This document shows, one piece after another, positions 15,911-24,250 of a DNA stretch of 42,256 nt. How positions within the stretch are numbered: the first letter of the stretch is position 1; each line of letters starts with the position of its first letter. Source of the DNA: an uncultured Bacteroidales bacterium (GTDB lineage: Bacteria > Bacteroidota > Bacteroidia > Bacteroidales > Muribaculaceae). A model generated the notes under the pieces. That model was not told the origin of the DNA. It saw only the letters and a program-made list of their open reading frames with translations, and made no database searches. The position numbers and the translations under genes are program-made. The stretch is taken from positions 1 to 42,256 of the forward strand of contig CAMKGM010000023.1 in assembly GCA_946412245.1 (NCBI GenBank), in the 5' to 3' direction.

Positions 15911-15948
15911 TCCAACAATCGCAGTATATAGGTAGGCAAACTGAATGA

Positions 15949-16554
15949 TTACAGGAACATTCCCATACTGGGAGGCATCTTCGCCAATGCTTTGCTCCGC
16001 TCGCTGGCAGAATGGACCAGGTTGGCATAGATGGCGGCGTTGAGCGTGGCAGGGTCAATGCTGGTCTTCAACATCGACATCACGAAAGCAATCTCACTGT
16101 ACCATGACTTGCGGATGTCTTGCGTCTTAGTCACTATCTTAGTCACTTTTTCCTGACTAAGTTCCTCGTGACGCTTGATTTCATACACCACCTCGTCGAG
16201 CATCGCCTTGCAGCGCGTCTTCACCTTTTCGTCGGTGTCAATGAGGTGGGGCGATACGTCAAGTTCGAGCAGAACGTCCCTCGCCATGTCGGGGCGGTCT
16301 TGGCTGCAAAGCGCGAAGCACAGCCGCAAACACTTCTCCTTCATGCGGAGTTTCAGCAGTTCCTCGGCTTCGAGCATATCTATCTTCGCTTGTGACGGCG
16401 ATGCGAGGCTCTTGTACTCATCGAGCAGTCGGGCGGCTCGCTCTATCATCTCTTCCTCGGTGGGTTTCTCGTCACCCACGAGCAGAACCGACCTGTCACC
16501 ACACGACAAGTCTATAAGGTTCTGCAACGTCAGTTGGTCAAGTCGTTCAATCAT
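15949..16554 (-). CDS. Conserved-context protein after the tape measure, 201 residues
   Basis: All-helical charged protein (starts MIERLDQLTLQNL, ends PPSMGMFL) with no domain I can name. It overlaps the tape-measure gene by 4 nt and lies just before a terminator, so it is the last gene of the long structural transcript. In siphoviruses this place often holds a tail-tip connector; that is only a positional guess. Confidence 0.6.
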   Translation of the reverse strand: MIERLDQLTLQNLIDLSCGDRSVLLVGDEKPTEEEMIERAARLLDEYKSLASPSQAKIDMLEAEELLKLRMKEKCLRLCFALCSQDRPDMARDVLLELDVSPHLIDTDEKVKTRCKAMLDEVVYEIKRHEELSQEKVTKIVTKTQDIRKSWYSEIAFVMSMLKTSIDPATLNAAIYANLVHSASERSKALAKMPPSMGMFL

Positions 16555-19500
16555 ATTCTACGGGCGATGTATGCGTTAAACTTTTGGCGTTTCAGTTGGC
16601 GCGCCATGTCAGTGCGGAAGTCTCGTAGTTCTCGGGTCACGGCTTTGGTGTTGCTCGCCACACGGCCTTCCAGTGCGGTGTAGTCGTTGATGATGATCGG
16701 CGCACCCGTCAAGCGGTCGCGAGGAATGTTCGACACCGCTCCCATGAGGGCGACACGCTCGGCATCGGGTAGCACCTCCGCGCCCTTCGGCAGATCCACA
16801 AGCGTCGGGCTGTCGGGAGTGACCCACGCCTTGCCGTTGTACAGCACCAACTCGGCTTTGTCTGCATCACCCACAAGGGCGAGGCCACCGGGGTGAGGCT
16901 TCTTCGTGCCATCGGCATAAGCCTTGATGGGCTGCGCCAACGCGGTGGCGATTTGCACGGCACCCATCGCGCCGACAAACACCGAAAGTGGAATGTTCGG
17001 TGGCCACATGGCGAGAGCCTGCATGATACCGAGAGCGGTGGCGATGCCGATTTGAGCAATGCTGTTCGCTTTCTCCATGACGGCTTTCTTATATTCCAGT
17101 TGCGCCTTGCGTTTCTCCAACTGCTCTTGCTTTGCAGCGGTGGCGGCAGCGGCTTCACGCTTGCGGAATTCGGCCTCCTCACTGGTGATGGCACCACGCT
17201 CGGCGAGGTACTCGATGTGTTCCACCTCTTGGTCGTAACGCTGCTGCTCGGCCTCAAGAAGTTCATCAATCTTGGCGATTTGGTTGTCGTACATGGCGGA
17301 CATAAACTCGCCGATGCGCTGAATGGCTTCGCCGGCCTTCTGCACCCATTCCTGGGCGTTCTCTATGCGCTGGTCACGAGCCTTCTTGTCGGCATCATTG
17401 ACACGCTGGATTGCGGCTATCTCTGCGTCAGCCTCCGCATTAGCGATGTCAGCCTGCGCCTTTGCCATATTCTGCGCGAGTTGTACGGCTTCGTCATGCG
17501 CCATACCCATCTTTTCAAGCAAATCAGCGTTGGCTTCAACGTTACTGAGGTCGTCTACGAAATACTCAAAAGTTCCATCTCCACGGAATGCCTCAAGCTG
17601 TTTCTTGTAAGCGTCCATCTGTCTCTTGGCTGTCTCAATGGCATATCGCTCCTGTGCCTCGGCTGATAGATTGGCATACCTGTCACGAATTGCTTGTATC
17701 GCAGCTTCATTGTGGCCGACGGCTTTGATTTCCTCGGCCTCATGCATCTTGAGTGCGGCGAGACGTTGTTGTAATATTGCGTCTTGCTCGGCTTGCTCCA
17801 TAGCGGCGGAGCCTGCAATTTGGTCGAGGCGTTTCTTGAGGTAATTCTGGTTCAAGTCAAGTATCTGCTTGTTGTACTTGTCGAAGATAATTTGCACGTC
17901 GGCACCAGTCTTGGCGGCTTCTCTTACCTCCAACTCATACTGCCTGTCAAGTTCAACCATCTTGAGGTGGTATTCCTCCTCGCTTCCTTCCTCGACAGCG
18001 GCGAGGCGGTTTTTGAGGTCTATCTCGGCTCGGTTCGCGTCGTAGGCGGCTTGGGCTTGGGCGACCTTGACAGCGCACTCTTTAGTGAGGGCGACTCGCA
18101 ACTGCTGCTCTTTCTCACTGTTCCCTTTGATGGTATCGAGCTTCTTTTTATACTCAAGGCGAATGAGTGCGAGGGTCTTAGCGATGCCGTCCTCCATAGC
18201 ATTGATTTTAGCCTCTTCAAGCTTCTCAATGATTTTCAACTCTTCCTGTGCTGCTTTATCCAACGCCTTTGACCTGCCACCGCCATTGCCCTCGGTGTCA
18301 GAGCCTCCACCGCCACCGCCATTGATGCGCCCAGTTCCTCCGCCACCGACATCAGCACTGCCAACAGTGCTGTAATCAAGCAGGGCAACTTTCTTGGGAC
18401 GCAGCACGGCATTCATGCTATCCATTAAGTTGTTGCCGATTTCCGTGCCAAAAGCTTTCGCATCGTTGGCCACCTCTGTCCATGTGACCTTGAAGTTGTC
18501 CATGAGCTGGTTGAAACCACTGGCAACCTTTTCGGGACTAATCGTAAACACGCCCTCCACTATATCGCCAAGCGCATGGAGCGAACGGCCCATGGCTTTG
18601 ATTGCATCGATAATGACGTTGAAGATGACTTTCAATGCGGCATATGTCGTGCGCCAGCCGTTGTAAATCGCTTGGACACCTGCGCGCACAACGAGGCTCT
18701 CGTTGTACCAGTCAATGAAATAGTTGATGAGGTCAACGACCCACTTGATGGCGGCGACAAGCCCCTCCTTAATCCAAATTTTCGCTTTGGTGGTCACGCT
18801 CTCAAATCCTCCACCTGTGATGTCGAACAACGAGGCGACGACATCCTCGAGCTCTTTGTTCACCTCGACCTCTTTCAGCTTCAACCGCTGTAAACTATCC
18901 TCCTTGCCCAGCAGTTCTTCCATGCCCTTGTTGCTCTCTGCGAGGAAGTTGATGAAGCCCTCACCGATGGCGGACTCACCCCGTGCACCGAACAACTCCT
19001 TCATCACGATGGCAGCCTCTTTTGAGTCACTTCCCATCTCTTGGAGTTTTCCGGCTATCTCGCTCATAGCCTGACTGACGGACTTCTCGCCATTCTGTAC
19101 CTGTCGGCTCATCTCGGCGGCATCAATGCCGATGCCCTTCAACGAAGCTGCGGTCTTATCGCTCATGGTGCGCAGTTGCAACGAGGCTTTGCCCATAGCG
19201 GTCAAGGCACGCTGCGAGTTTACACCAGCTTTCTCTATTTGTGACATGGCGGCGACCATCTCCTCGGCACTCATGCCCATCTTGTCGAAGGTGGGCGCGA
19301 AGCGTTCAAGGTTGGAGAGGAACTGCTGGCTATTCACACCGCCAGCGGCGAAACCTTTTGCAATTAAATCGGTCGCCTCGTTCACGCTCACGCCCATATT
19401 GGCGGCGATGGCATTTGCCGTTTTCAGCGTAGCGGTAAAGTCTTGGTTGAATGTGTCGGCGACTGCCTGCACGTTGTCACGGACAGAGCGCATGGCATCA

Positions 19501-20975
19501 CCTGTCAACCCTGTGAAATATTTGGTCAGGCGGCTGGCCTCTACCAGTCCCTTGTTGTAGTCGTAGAACCATTTGAACCCCGCGACCACACCTGCGACGG
19601 CGAGAACGTATGGGTTCTTGAGCAAACCGAGCAATGTATTGCCGAAAGCCTTAAGACTATTGCCCATGCCAGTAAGCATTGACCCTCCTTGTGCGGCATT
19701 GGCAGACAGCGACTTCAGCGACGAGCCGAAGTTGTTGTTCACTCCTATAAGATTTGTGATTTGCTGGAACAGGTTATTGCTCGCCTGGGCATTGTCACGA
19801 AGGCTCCCTGCGTTCTGCTGAATATAGTTCTTGTTCGATTGGATCTGCGCGTTATAGGTGCGGATTTTATCCGCTGCTCCTGCACTGCGGTCATCAATCA
19901 GCTTCAATGCCTCAGCGAGCCTGCGGTTCTGTTGCTCGGCTTCCTCCACCGAATGAGCCTGCACACCGAGAATGTCGCTCACATCGGAAATGCGTTGCTT
20001 GTTCTCGGCAATCTTGGCATTGATGCGCTCCAGCGTCTGCGCATAGTTTGCGTCTTGTGTGTCAAGTTTGGTTTTCGCATCTTCCAGGGCTTTGTTCTGC
20101 TCGATGCAACCCTCAATGGTGGCGGCATTCATGCCCAACACCCTGTTTAGGTCATCCATCGAAGCGACACCATTTTGCAGGGCGATAGCGTAATCACCTA
20201 CATTGCGGTGGTGCTCACCCATCAATTCGTCTTGGTGTTTCAGTTCGTTGCTCAACTGCTGCTCGGATTGAATGAGCAACTGCAATTCCTCGGTAGTGAG
20301 AGAAGTCGCATCATCGCTTCGCAAGGCTTGTTTCAGACGCACAAGTGATTGGGACATATTCTCATAACTGCCCTCTGCGCTATTCATTATCTTCTGGTCG
20401 GCATTGATGATGCTCTGCAACTTCTGTGAAGCAACAGTTAGTTCTGTCTTCCTCGCAGTAACTTGTGCGAGCCTGTCGGCATATTGCTGTTGGGTAATCA
20501 TGCCGTTGTCAAACCGCTTTTTCAAGTCACTCATCTCTTTGTTGACCTGTGCGATTTGTATTTTGTACTGCGCTTGCAGGTGGATGTTCTGCTGTAACGA
20601 GCCGAGTACCTTGTCGGTGACTGCCATCGCCTCACGATTGACGCTTGTCGCCTGACGTGTGGCCTCATTGGCTTGTGCCTGCCTCTGTAACTGCTCGGCA
20701 ATGGCGGCGGTGGTGCGCCCGATTATCTGCTGTTGCTGCTGCAACTGCTGGGTGTATTGCTGTGTGGCCTGGCTCGCTTGCTGAAAGGTGTTGCTGGTAA
20801 GCTCACGAAGCCTTTCAAGGTCGCCGTTAACTACCACAGGGACCTTGATGCCTTGCGCCAATTCACGGGCACAATTCTGGAACTGCGTCAGCGTGCCCTC
20901 CATCTTGCGGTCCAACTCTTCCAGCTGGTCTAACGCCTGCTGCGACACAAGGTCGGTAATCAGTGTCTCGTTCAT
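16551..20975 (-). CDS. Tape-measure protein
   Basis: 1474 residues. Long coiled-coil-like stretches rich in Q, A, E and K cover about 1-430 and 900-1350. A hydrophobic membrane-type segment lies at about 452-476 (NPYVLAVAGVVAGFKWFYDY), then the TMP core with GMSAEEMVAAMSQIEKAGV and a Gly-rich linker (about 880-900). The C-terminal part is a hydrophilic tail. It sets tail length and is threaded through the tail tube; at about 0.15 nm per residue it would correspond to a tail of roughly 220 nm. Its length and the absence of a sheath protein indicate a siphovirus-like tail. Confidence 0.9.
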   Translation of the reverse strand: MNETLITDLVSQQALDQLEELDRKMEGTLTQFQNCARELAQGIKVPVVVNGDLERLRELTSNTFQQASQATQQYTQQLQQQQQIIGRTTAAIAEQLQRQAQANEATRQATSVNREAMAVTDKVLGSLQQNIHLQAQYKIQIAQVNKEMSDLKKRFDNGMITQQQYADRLAQVTARKTELTVASQKLQSIINADQKIMNSAEGSYENMSQSLVRLKQALRSDDATSLTTEELQLLIQSEQQLSNELKHQDELMGEHHRNVGDYAIALQNGVASMDDLNRVLGMNAATIEGCIEQNKALEDAKTKLDTQDANYAQTLERINAKIAENKQRISDVSDILGVQAHSVEEAEQQNRRLAEALKLIDDRSAGAADKIRTYNAQIQSNKNYIQQNAGSLRDNAQASNNLFQQITNLIGVNNNFGSSLKSLSANAAQGGSMLTGMGNSLKAFGNTLLGLLKNPYVLAVAGVVAGFKWFYDYNKGLVEASRLTKYFTGLTGDAMRSVRDNVQAVADTFNQDFTATLKTANAIAANMGVSVNEATDLIAKGFAAGGVNSQQFLSNLERFAPTFDKMGMSAEEMVAAMSQIEKAGVNSQRALTAMGKASLQLRTMSDKTAASLKGIGIDAAEMSRQVQNGEKSVSQAMSEIAGKLQEMGSDSKEAAIVMKELFGARGESAIGEGFINFLAESNKGMEELLGKEDSLQRLKLKEVEVNKELEDVVASLFDITGGGFESVTTKAKIWIKEGLVAAIKWVVDLINYFIDWYNESLVVRAGVQAIYNGWRTTYAALKVIFNVIIDAIKAMGRSLHALGDIVEGVFTISPEKVASGFNQLMDNFKVTWTEVANDAKAFGTEIGNNLMDSMNAVLRPKKVALLDYSTVGSADVGGGGTGRINGGGGGGSDTEGNGGGRSKALDKAAQEELKIIEKLEEAKINAMEDGIAKTLALIRLEYKKKLDTIKGNSEKEQQLRVALTKECAVKVAQAQAAYDANRAEIDLKNRLAAVEEGSEEEYHLKMVELDRQYELEVREAAKTGADVQIIFDKYNKQILDLNQNYLKKRLDQIAGSAAMEQAEQDAILQQRLAALKMHEAEEIKAVGHNEAAIQAIRDRYANLSAEAQERYAIETAKRQMDAYKKQLEAFRGDGTFEYFVDDLSNVEANADLLEKMGMAHDEAVQLAQNMAKAQADIANAEADAEIAAIQRVNDADKKARDQRIENAQEWVQKAGEAIQRIGEFMSAMYDNQIAKIDELLEAEQQRYDQEVEHIEYLAERGAITSEEAEFRKREAAAATAAKQEQLEKRKAQLEYKKAVMEKANSIAQIGIATALGIMQALAMWPPNIPLSVFVGAMGAVQIATALAQPIKAYADGTKKPHPGGLALVGDADKAELVLYNGKAWVTPDSPTLVDLPKGAEVLPDAERVALMGAVSNIPRDRLTGAPIIINDYTALEGRVASNTKAVTRELRDFRTDMARQLKRQKFNAYIARRI

Positions 20976-20976
20976 C

Positions 20977-21198
20977 TCAATACTGCGTTATGATTTCTTC
21001 AAATGTTCCGTTATAAGCCTCGCCCTCGGTGACGAAGCGGAAGAACCCCTCGGGGGTCTTGTAGAGGACTTGCGCCTTGCCCTCGAGCAGGGCGGTCTTC
21101 TTGGCGAGGTCGCGCTGCTTGGCCCTGTCCCTCTGCCATTGCTCATGAATGCACCTGCAACTCATACCCTCGAATACCATTGCCGTAACCACGGCCAT
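20977..21198 (-). CDS. Small tail-assembly protein, 73 residues
   Basis: Starts MAVVTAMVFEGMSCRC and continues with a charged helix (HEQWQRDRAKQRDLAKK). The start chosen here is the first in-frame ATG that avoids a long unlikely upstream extension; it overlaps the end of the neighbouring gene by 37 nt. Position just before the tape-measure gene suggests a tail-assembly chaperone-type product, but the sequence shows no recognised motif. Confidence 0.5.
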   Translation of the reverse strand: MAVVTAMVFEGMSCRCIHEQWQRDRAKQRDLAKKTALLEGKAQVLYKTPEGFFRFVTEGEAYNGTFEEIITQY

Positions 21199-21707
21199 AG
21201 AAAATGTTCGTTGAAATGTCCCACCGAGGGCTCGGCAAGGCCAAAGATCTGCGAGCCGTACTTGCGCTCCACGGCGGGGCCCTCGTCCCAGCCAAAAGTG
21301 AAGATTTCGACACCCTGCGGGGTAGCTTTGGAGTCGATAGAACCGTGGAATGTGCCGACGATGAACAGGTTCGGCGTGTCGCTCGACCTCGCCGGAAGTC
21401 CCAGACGCTGGCTCGCCGACGGCGGCGTGATGCGCTGCTTCCAGGCGATGTAACGCTCGGGGTGCATGAAGCACGACACCCAGTGGTCGGCATCCTCGTC
21501 AAAGAACCCTGCACGCGGGTCACGGAAGTATGGGTCTTGGCTGTAAGACGGCGAGAGCGGTGCGCCACGGCCATCAATACCCGACCACAGCTGCTCGCGC
21601 ACGGACACAACCATTTCGTGCTTGTTGTCGCCCATGCACTGCACTATCTGCGGCTTGATGCCGTCCTTTGTGCGCCGTATCTTTTCGCGCATTTCTTTGA
21701 TGTTCAT
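21162..21707 (-). CDS. Head-tail or tail-completion protein, 181 residues
   Basis: Mixed alpha/beta protein with an N-terminal NIKEMREKIRRT helix; aromatic-rich end (WPWLRQWYSRV). I take the start at 21707 (MNIKEM) instead of the upstream in-frame ATG at 21752 because the upstream part has no family-like character. It lies between the tail-tube region and the tape measure. Function not recognised. Confidence 0.55.
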   Translation of the reverse strand: MNIKEMREKIRRTKDGIKPQIVQCMGDNKHEMVVSVREQLWSGIDGRGAPLSPSYSQDPYFRDPRAGFFDEDADHWVSCFMHPERYIAWKQRITPPSASQRLGLPARSSDTPNLFIVGTFHGSIDSKATPQGVEIFTFGWDEGPAVERKYGSQIFGLAEPSVGHFNEHFLWPWLRQWYSRV

Positions 21708-21775
21708 AGTCGGTTTGAAAAAAGGGTGCACGTCACACTCGGCGGCGCGCACCCTGTCGGGAGTTAATGGGGGAA

Positions 21776-21949
21776 TTAGGCTTTCTTTTCCTTACCGGCG
21801 ATGCGCTCATAGACGTCCGCCAACATCTTTTTGCGCGTCTCTTTGTCACGGTCAAGCCAGAAGTTGTCAATGTGGAGTTTGATGAACACCTCCTTCGACA
21901 TCGCTTTGACCGCTTCCGTGACAAAGGTTACACCCTCATACTTGTACAT
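21776..21949 (-). CDS. Small protein after the tail-tube gene, 57 residues
   Basis: Starts MYKYEGVTFVTEAVKA, ends AGKEKKA. It has a beta start and a charged helix. Its ATG overlaps the major-tail stop. Position between tail tube and tape measure is where assembly chaperones sit, but this gene is shorter than usual ones and shows no frameshift signal I can see. Confidence 0.55.
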   Translation of the reverse strand: MYKYEGVTFVTEAVKAMSKEVFIKLHIDNFWLDRDKETRKKMLADVYERIAGKEKKA

Positions 21950-22797
21950 CAGCCTACGAATGGCTCAATGCCGTAGATGCCGTTAGTCGCGAGAACGCTC
22001 GCCAGTTTCAGCGTGGGAGTGGTCGTGCCACTGGCCAGCGTGATGGTGAGGTAGTTGTTCGCGGCGTCGTAGGTGGCGGCGGTAGCACCAGTGAGGACAT
22101 TCGAGGCATTGTCGGCGATGAGTTCGCCATACTTGGCGGTGGCGTCGCCCTTTCCGTAGAACTCAACCAACTTGTAGTTGTTGCCGGTGGTACCGACTTT
22201 CTCCAGCGTCACAGGCATCAAGCCATAGACAGCCGATCCGGCCGAGAACTCGAGATGCACAACGTCAAGCTTAATCATGTACTCCTCAACGTCGATGTAC
22301 GACACGTTCACGGCGAGCGAAGCCTTGTCGCTTGCGCCCGGGTGGTCGTTGCCGCTCGGATAGATGGTCACAGGAATACCGGCGAGGGTCTCCGTGCCGT
22401 CGTTGAGGCCGTAGAGGTTGTTCTTCGCGTCGATGAGGTACATGTCGAACTCCTCGTCAACGTTCTTGAGGATTTCGGCACGCAGATAGTGACGGTACTT
22501 GTCGAGAGTGAACGCATCGGTGCGTGCGCTTACACCGTTGTACACGTTGGGGCCGTAACCCACCTGTGAGGTCTGCACCTCGCCGCCGTTGGGCTCCCAG
22601 TTGATGATTTGGGGAAAGCCGTAGGCGCGGTTAGGCAGGTCAGCATGACACATAGCACGCAGATTGTCGAGCGTGTCATACTCCAGTTTCACTCCGTGCT
22701 TGGTCAGCAGGAGGTACTTGATTTTGTCGTAGTCGATTTCGCAAACCGACTTGCCAGTAGAGAAGCTGTTGCTGGCACAGGAACGAATTCTTGACAT
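21949..22797 (-). CDS. Probable major tail (tube) protein
   Basis: 282 residues. The central part (EPNGGEVQTSQVGYGPNVYNG) and later beta-rich segment fit a tail-tube fold, and the gene lies between connector genes and the tape measure. A C-terminal portion (about 200-282, with IADNASNVLTGATAATY and TLKLASVLATNG) is an extra beta-rich domain, possibly Ig-like and surface exposed. The assignment is by order and fold character, not by an identified motif. Confidence 0.6.
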   Translation of the reverse strand: MSRIRSCASNSFSTGKSVCEIDYDKIKYLLLTKHGVKLEYDTLDNLRAMCHADLPNRAYGFPQIINWEPNGGEVQTSQVGYGPNVYNGVSARTDAFTLDKYRHYLRAEILKNVDEEFDMYLIDAKNNLYGLNDGTETLAGIPVTIYPSGNDHPGASDKASLAVNVSYIDVEEYMIKLDVVHLEFSAGSAVYGLMPVTLEKVGTTGNNYKLVEFYGKGDATAKYGELIADNASNVLTGATAATYDAANNYLTITLASGTTTPTLKLASVLATNGIYGIEPFVG

Positions 22798-22799
22798 AG

Positions 22800-23366
22800 T
22801 TATCTGCAGGTTTGATTGTTTACTTTGATTTCCAAAGAGCGGATGTCGATTGCGTCAATCGGCTCGCTCACTTCCTGACCACTCGGTGTCACCGCACCGT
22901 AACGGCCATAGTCGAAGTTCTTGCTCATCGTATGGGGGACGAACTCGGTCTCGCCATAACCCCAGTCGAAACGGGGGTCAGCCAACAATACTTCTATCAA
23001 CTTTTCGTAGATAGGCAACAATATGCGTTTGAACGAGGTCTCCATACGTTTCTCATTAGACCAGTCTTTCTTAGACGAACAGGCGATGATGAGGTTGATT
23101 TTCGTCTTGTACTGGTAATCGGCACTGTCAACGGTAATCACGTTCGGTGTCTGCAAAGCAATCAATGGGAACTTCACCGGCATGGCATTAGCACCCTTCG
23201 AACGCTCGTCGAGCATGTCCTTGATATACTGCGCAGAGCCGAAAATATAGTTCACGTCAACAGGCGACACCTCGTCGGTGGTGCCGTCAGGCTTGGTCTT
23301 GATGATGGTCACTGCCTGACCAACAGCATCGACTACACTCTTGAAAATTTCCTCTATCTGGTCCAT
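22800..23366 (-). CDS. Head-tail connector / tail terminator-like protein
   Basis: 188 residues from the ATG at 23366, which overlaps the stop of the upstream gene in TGATG; an in-frame GTG at 23369 is less likely. It has an N-terminal helix, a central beta segment (PVKFPLIALQTPNVITV) and a C-terminal strand (SLEIKVNNQ). Its place directly before the tail-tube gene fits a tail-terminator or connector protein. No motif gives certainty. Confidence 0.6.
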   Translation of the reverse strand: MDQIEEIFKSVVDAVGQAVTIIKTKPDGTTDEVSPVDVNYIFGSAQYIKDMLDERSKGANAMPVKFPLIALQTPNVITVDSADYQYKTKINLIIACSSKKDWSNEKRMETSFKRILLPIYEKLIEVLLADPRFDWGYGETEFVPHTMSKNFDYGRYGAVTPSGQEVSEPIDAIDIRSLEIKVNNQTCR

Positions 23367-23866
23367 CACAAGTTGAACTGGTTAATGGGAGTTACCATAT
23401 CGACATAATAGAACACATCATAGTCGCTCTCCTCCGCCCATGCAACGAATTGCTTGTTCAACTCCACCATGTCATTCCACACCTTCACCATGCGCTGGCG
23501 AGGTGCCTGGTTGTCGTTGGCAGACTTCAACTTCATCAAGCCGGTAATGGTCATGGTTTGGTTGACGTCTCCAACGAGTTTGAAATAGACATAGTGCGCG
23601 AACGAGGGTCGCAGTTTCTCGCACAACTCCTCCATCGCCTCGTCGGTGTAGTTCTCGTCCTTACCCCGTTCTTTGAGATAGGCGTTCACATCGGCGGACA
23701 ATTCCTTGCCGACCATCTTCAACAGGAACTCGCCCTGGTACCGCTCAATGTAACCGGTGATGGTCTCTTGAACGGCAATAGCGTTGTTGTCGATGTCGTC
23801 AATGGGACGTGCGTTCATGATCTGCAGCGGCCCGACGTAGAAATATGAGCAATCTATGAGGTTCAT
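23366..23866 (-). CDS. Head-tail adaptor-like protein, 166 residues
   Basis: Starts MNLIDCSYFYVGPLQI; mostly helical with an acidic middle (KDENYTDEAMEELCEKL) and an aromatic C-terminal part. Order in the head-to-tail connector block (major capsid, this region, tail tube) suggests an adaptor or stopper role. Not recognised by motif. Confidence 0.6.
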   Translation of the reverse strand: MNLIDCSYFYVGPLQIMNARPIDDIDNNAIAVQETITGYIERYQGEFLLKMVGKELSADVNAYLKERGKDENYTDEAMEELCEKLRPSFAHYVYFKLVGDVNQTMTITGLMKLKSANDNQAPRQRMVKVWNDMVELNKQFVAWAEESDYDVFYYVDMVTPINQFNL

Positions 23867-23875
23867 GGGTCGATA

Positions 23876-24250
23876 TTACTTTTTGCCTTTCTTTGGCGAC
23901 TTGGTTTCAACAGGGGGAATGTCCTTGCTTTCCTCGGAGGGGGCAACATCTTTGCTGTCCTCAACTGGAGCAACGTCCTTGGAGTCGTCGGGTACAACAT
24001 CTTTGCTGTCCTCAATTACCTCGTCCTTGCTTTCCTCGGAGGGAGTGTCTACATTTTTCTCCTCTGCTGGAACATTGTCATCAACGACGGGAACGTCCTT
24101 GACATCCTCTATGGGAGTTTCGGGAACGTCCTTGACAGGTGCTGGAGCCGCCTCCACGAAGGGGGTGAACTTAATCTCCCCCCTCGCTATGCGGATGCGG
24201 TTCTCTCGTAGAACCTTGTCAAGTGCGGGACCTGATACGATGTACTTCAT
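23876..24250 (-). CDS. Acidic repeat protein next to the major capsid gene
   Basis: 124 residues from the ATG at 24250, which overlaps the capsid stop. The first 30 residues are an ordered MKYIVSGPALDKVLREN segment. The rest is low-complexity, acidic and proline-rich, with imperfect repeats of SKDVAP, SKDVVP and SEESKD, ending in the basic PKKGKK. The DNA repeats make copy-number change likely. It may be a flexible head-surface or head-tail linker; no function is known. Confidence 0.6.
   Translation of the reverse strand: MKYIVSGPALDKVLRENRIRIARGEIKFTPFVEAAPAPVKDVPETPIEDVKDVPVVDDNVPAEEKNVDTPSEESKDEVIEDSKDVVPDDSKDVAPVEDSKDVAPSEESKDIPPVETKSPKKGKK

Larger units (their letters stand above)
15596..15948. 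other. 353-bp noncoding region upstream of the sigma operon
   Basis: Contains the sigma-operon promoter and operator (15635-15663), a tandem ATTGTGA/ATTATTGTGA repeat around 15680-15700, an A/T- and G-rich stretch with recurring 'ttttagtgcc'/'gggcgattttt'-like strings to about 15880, and the terminator of the gene that ends at 15949. No gene could be supported; the short open frames are chance. Confidence 0.5.
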
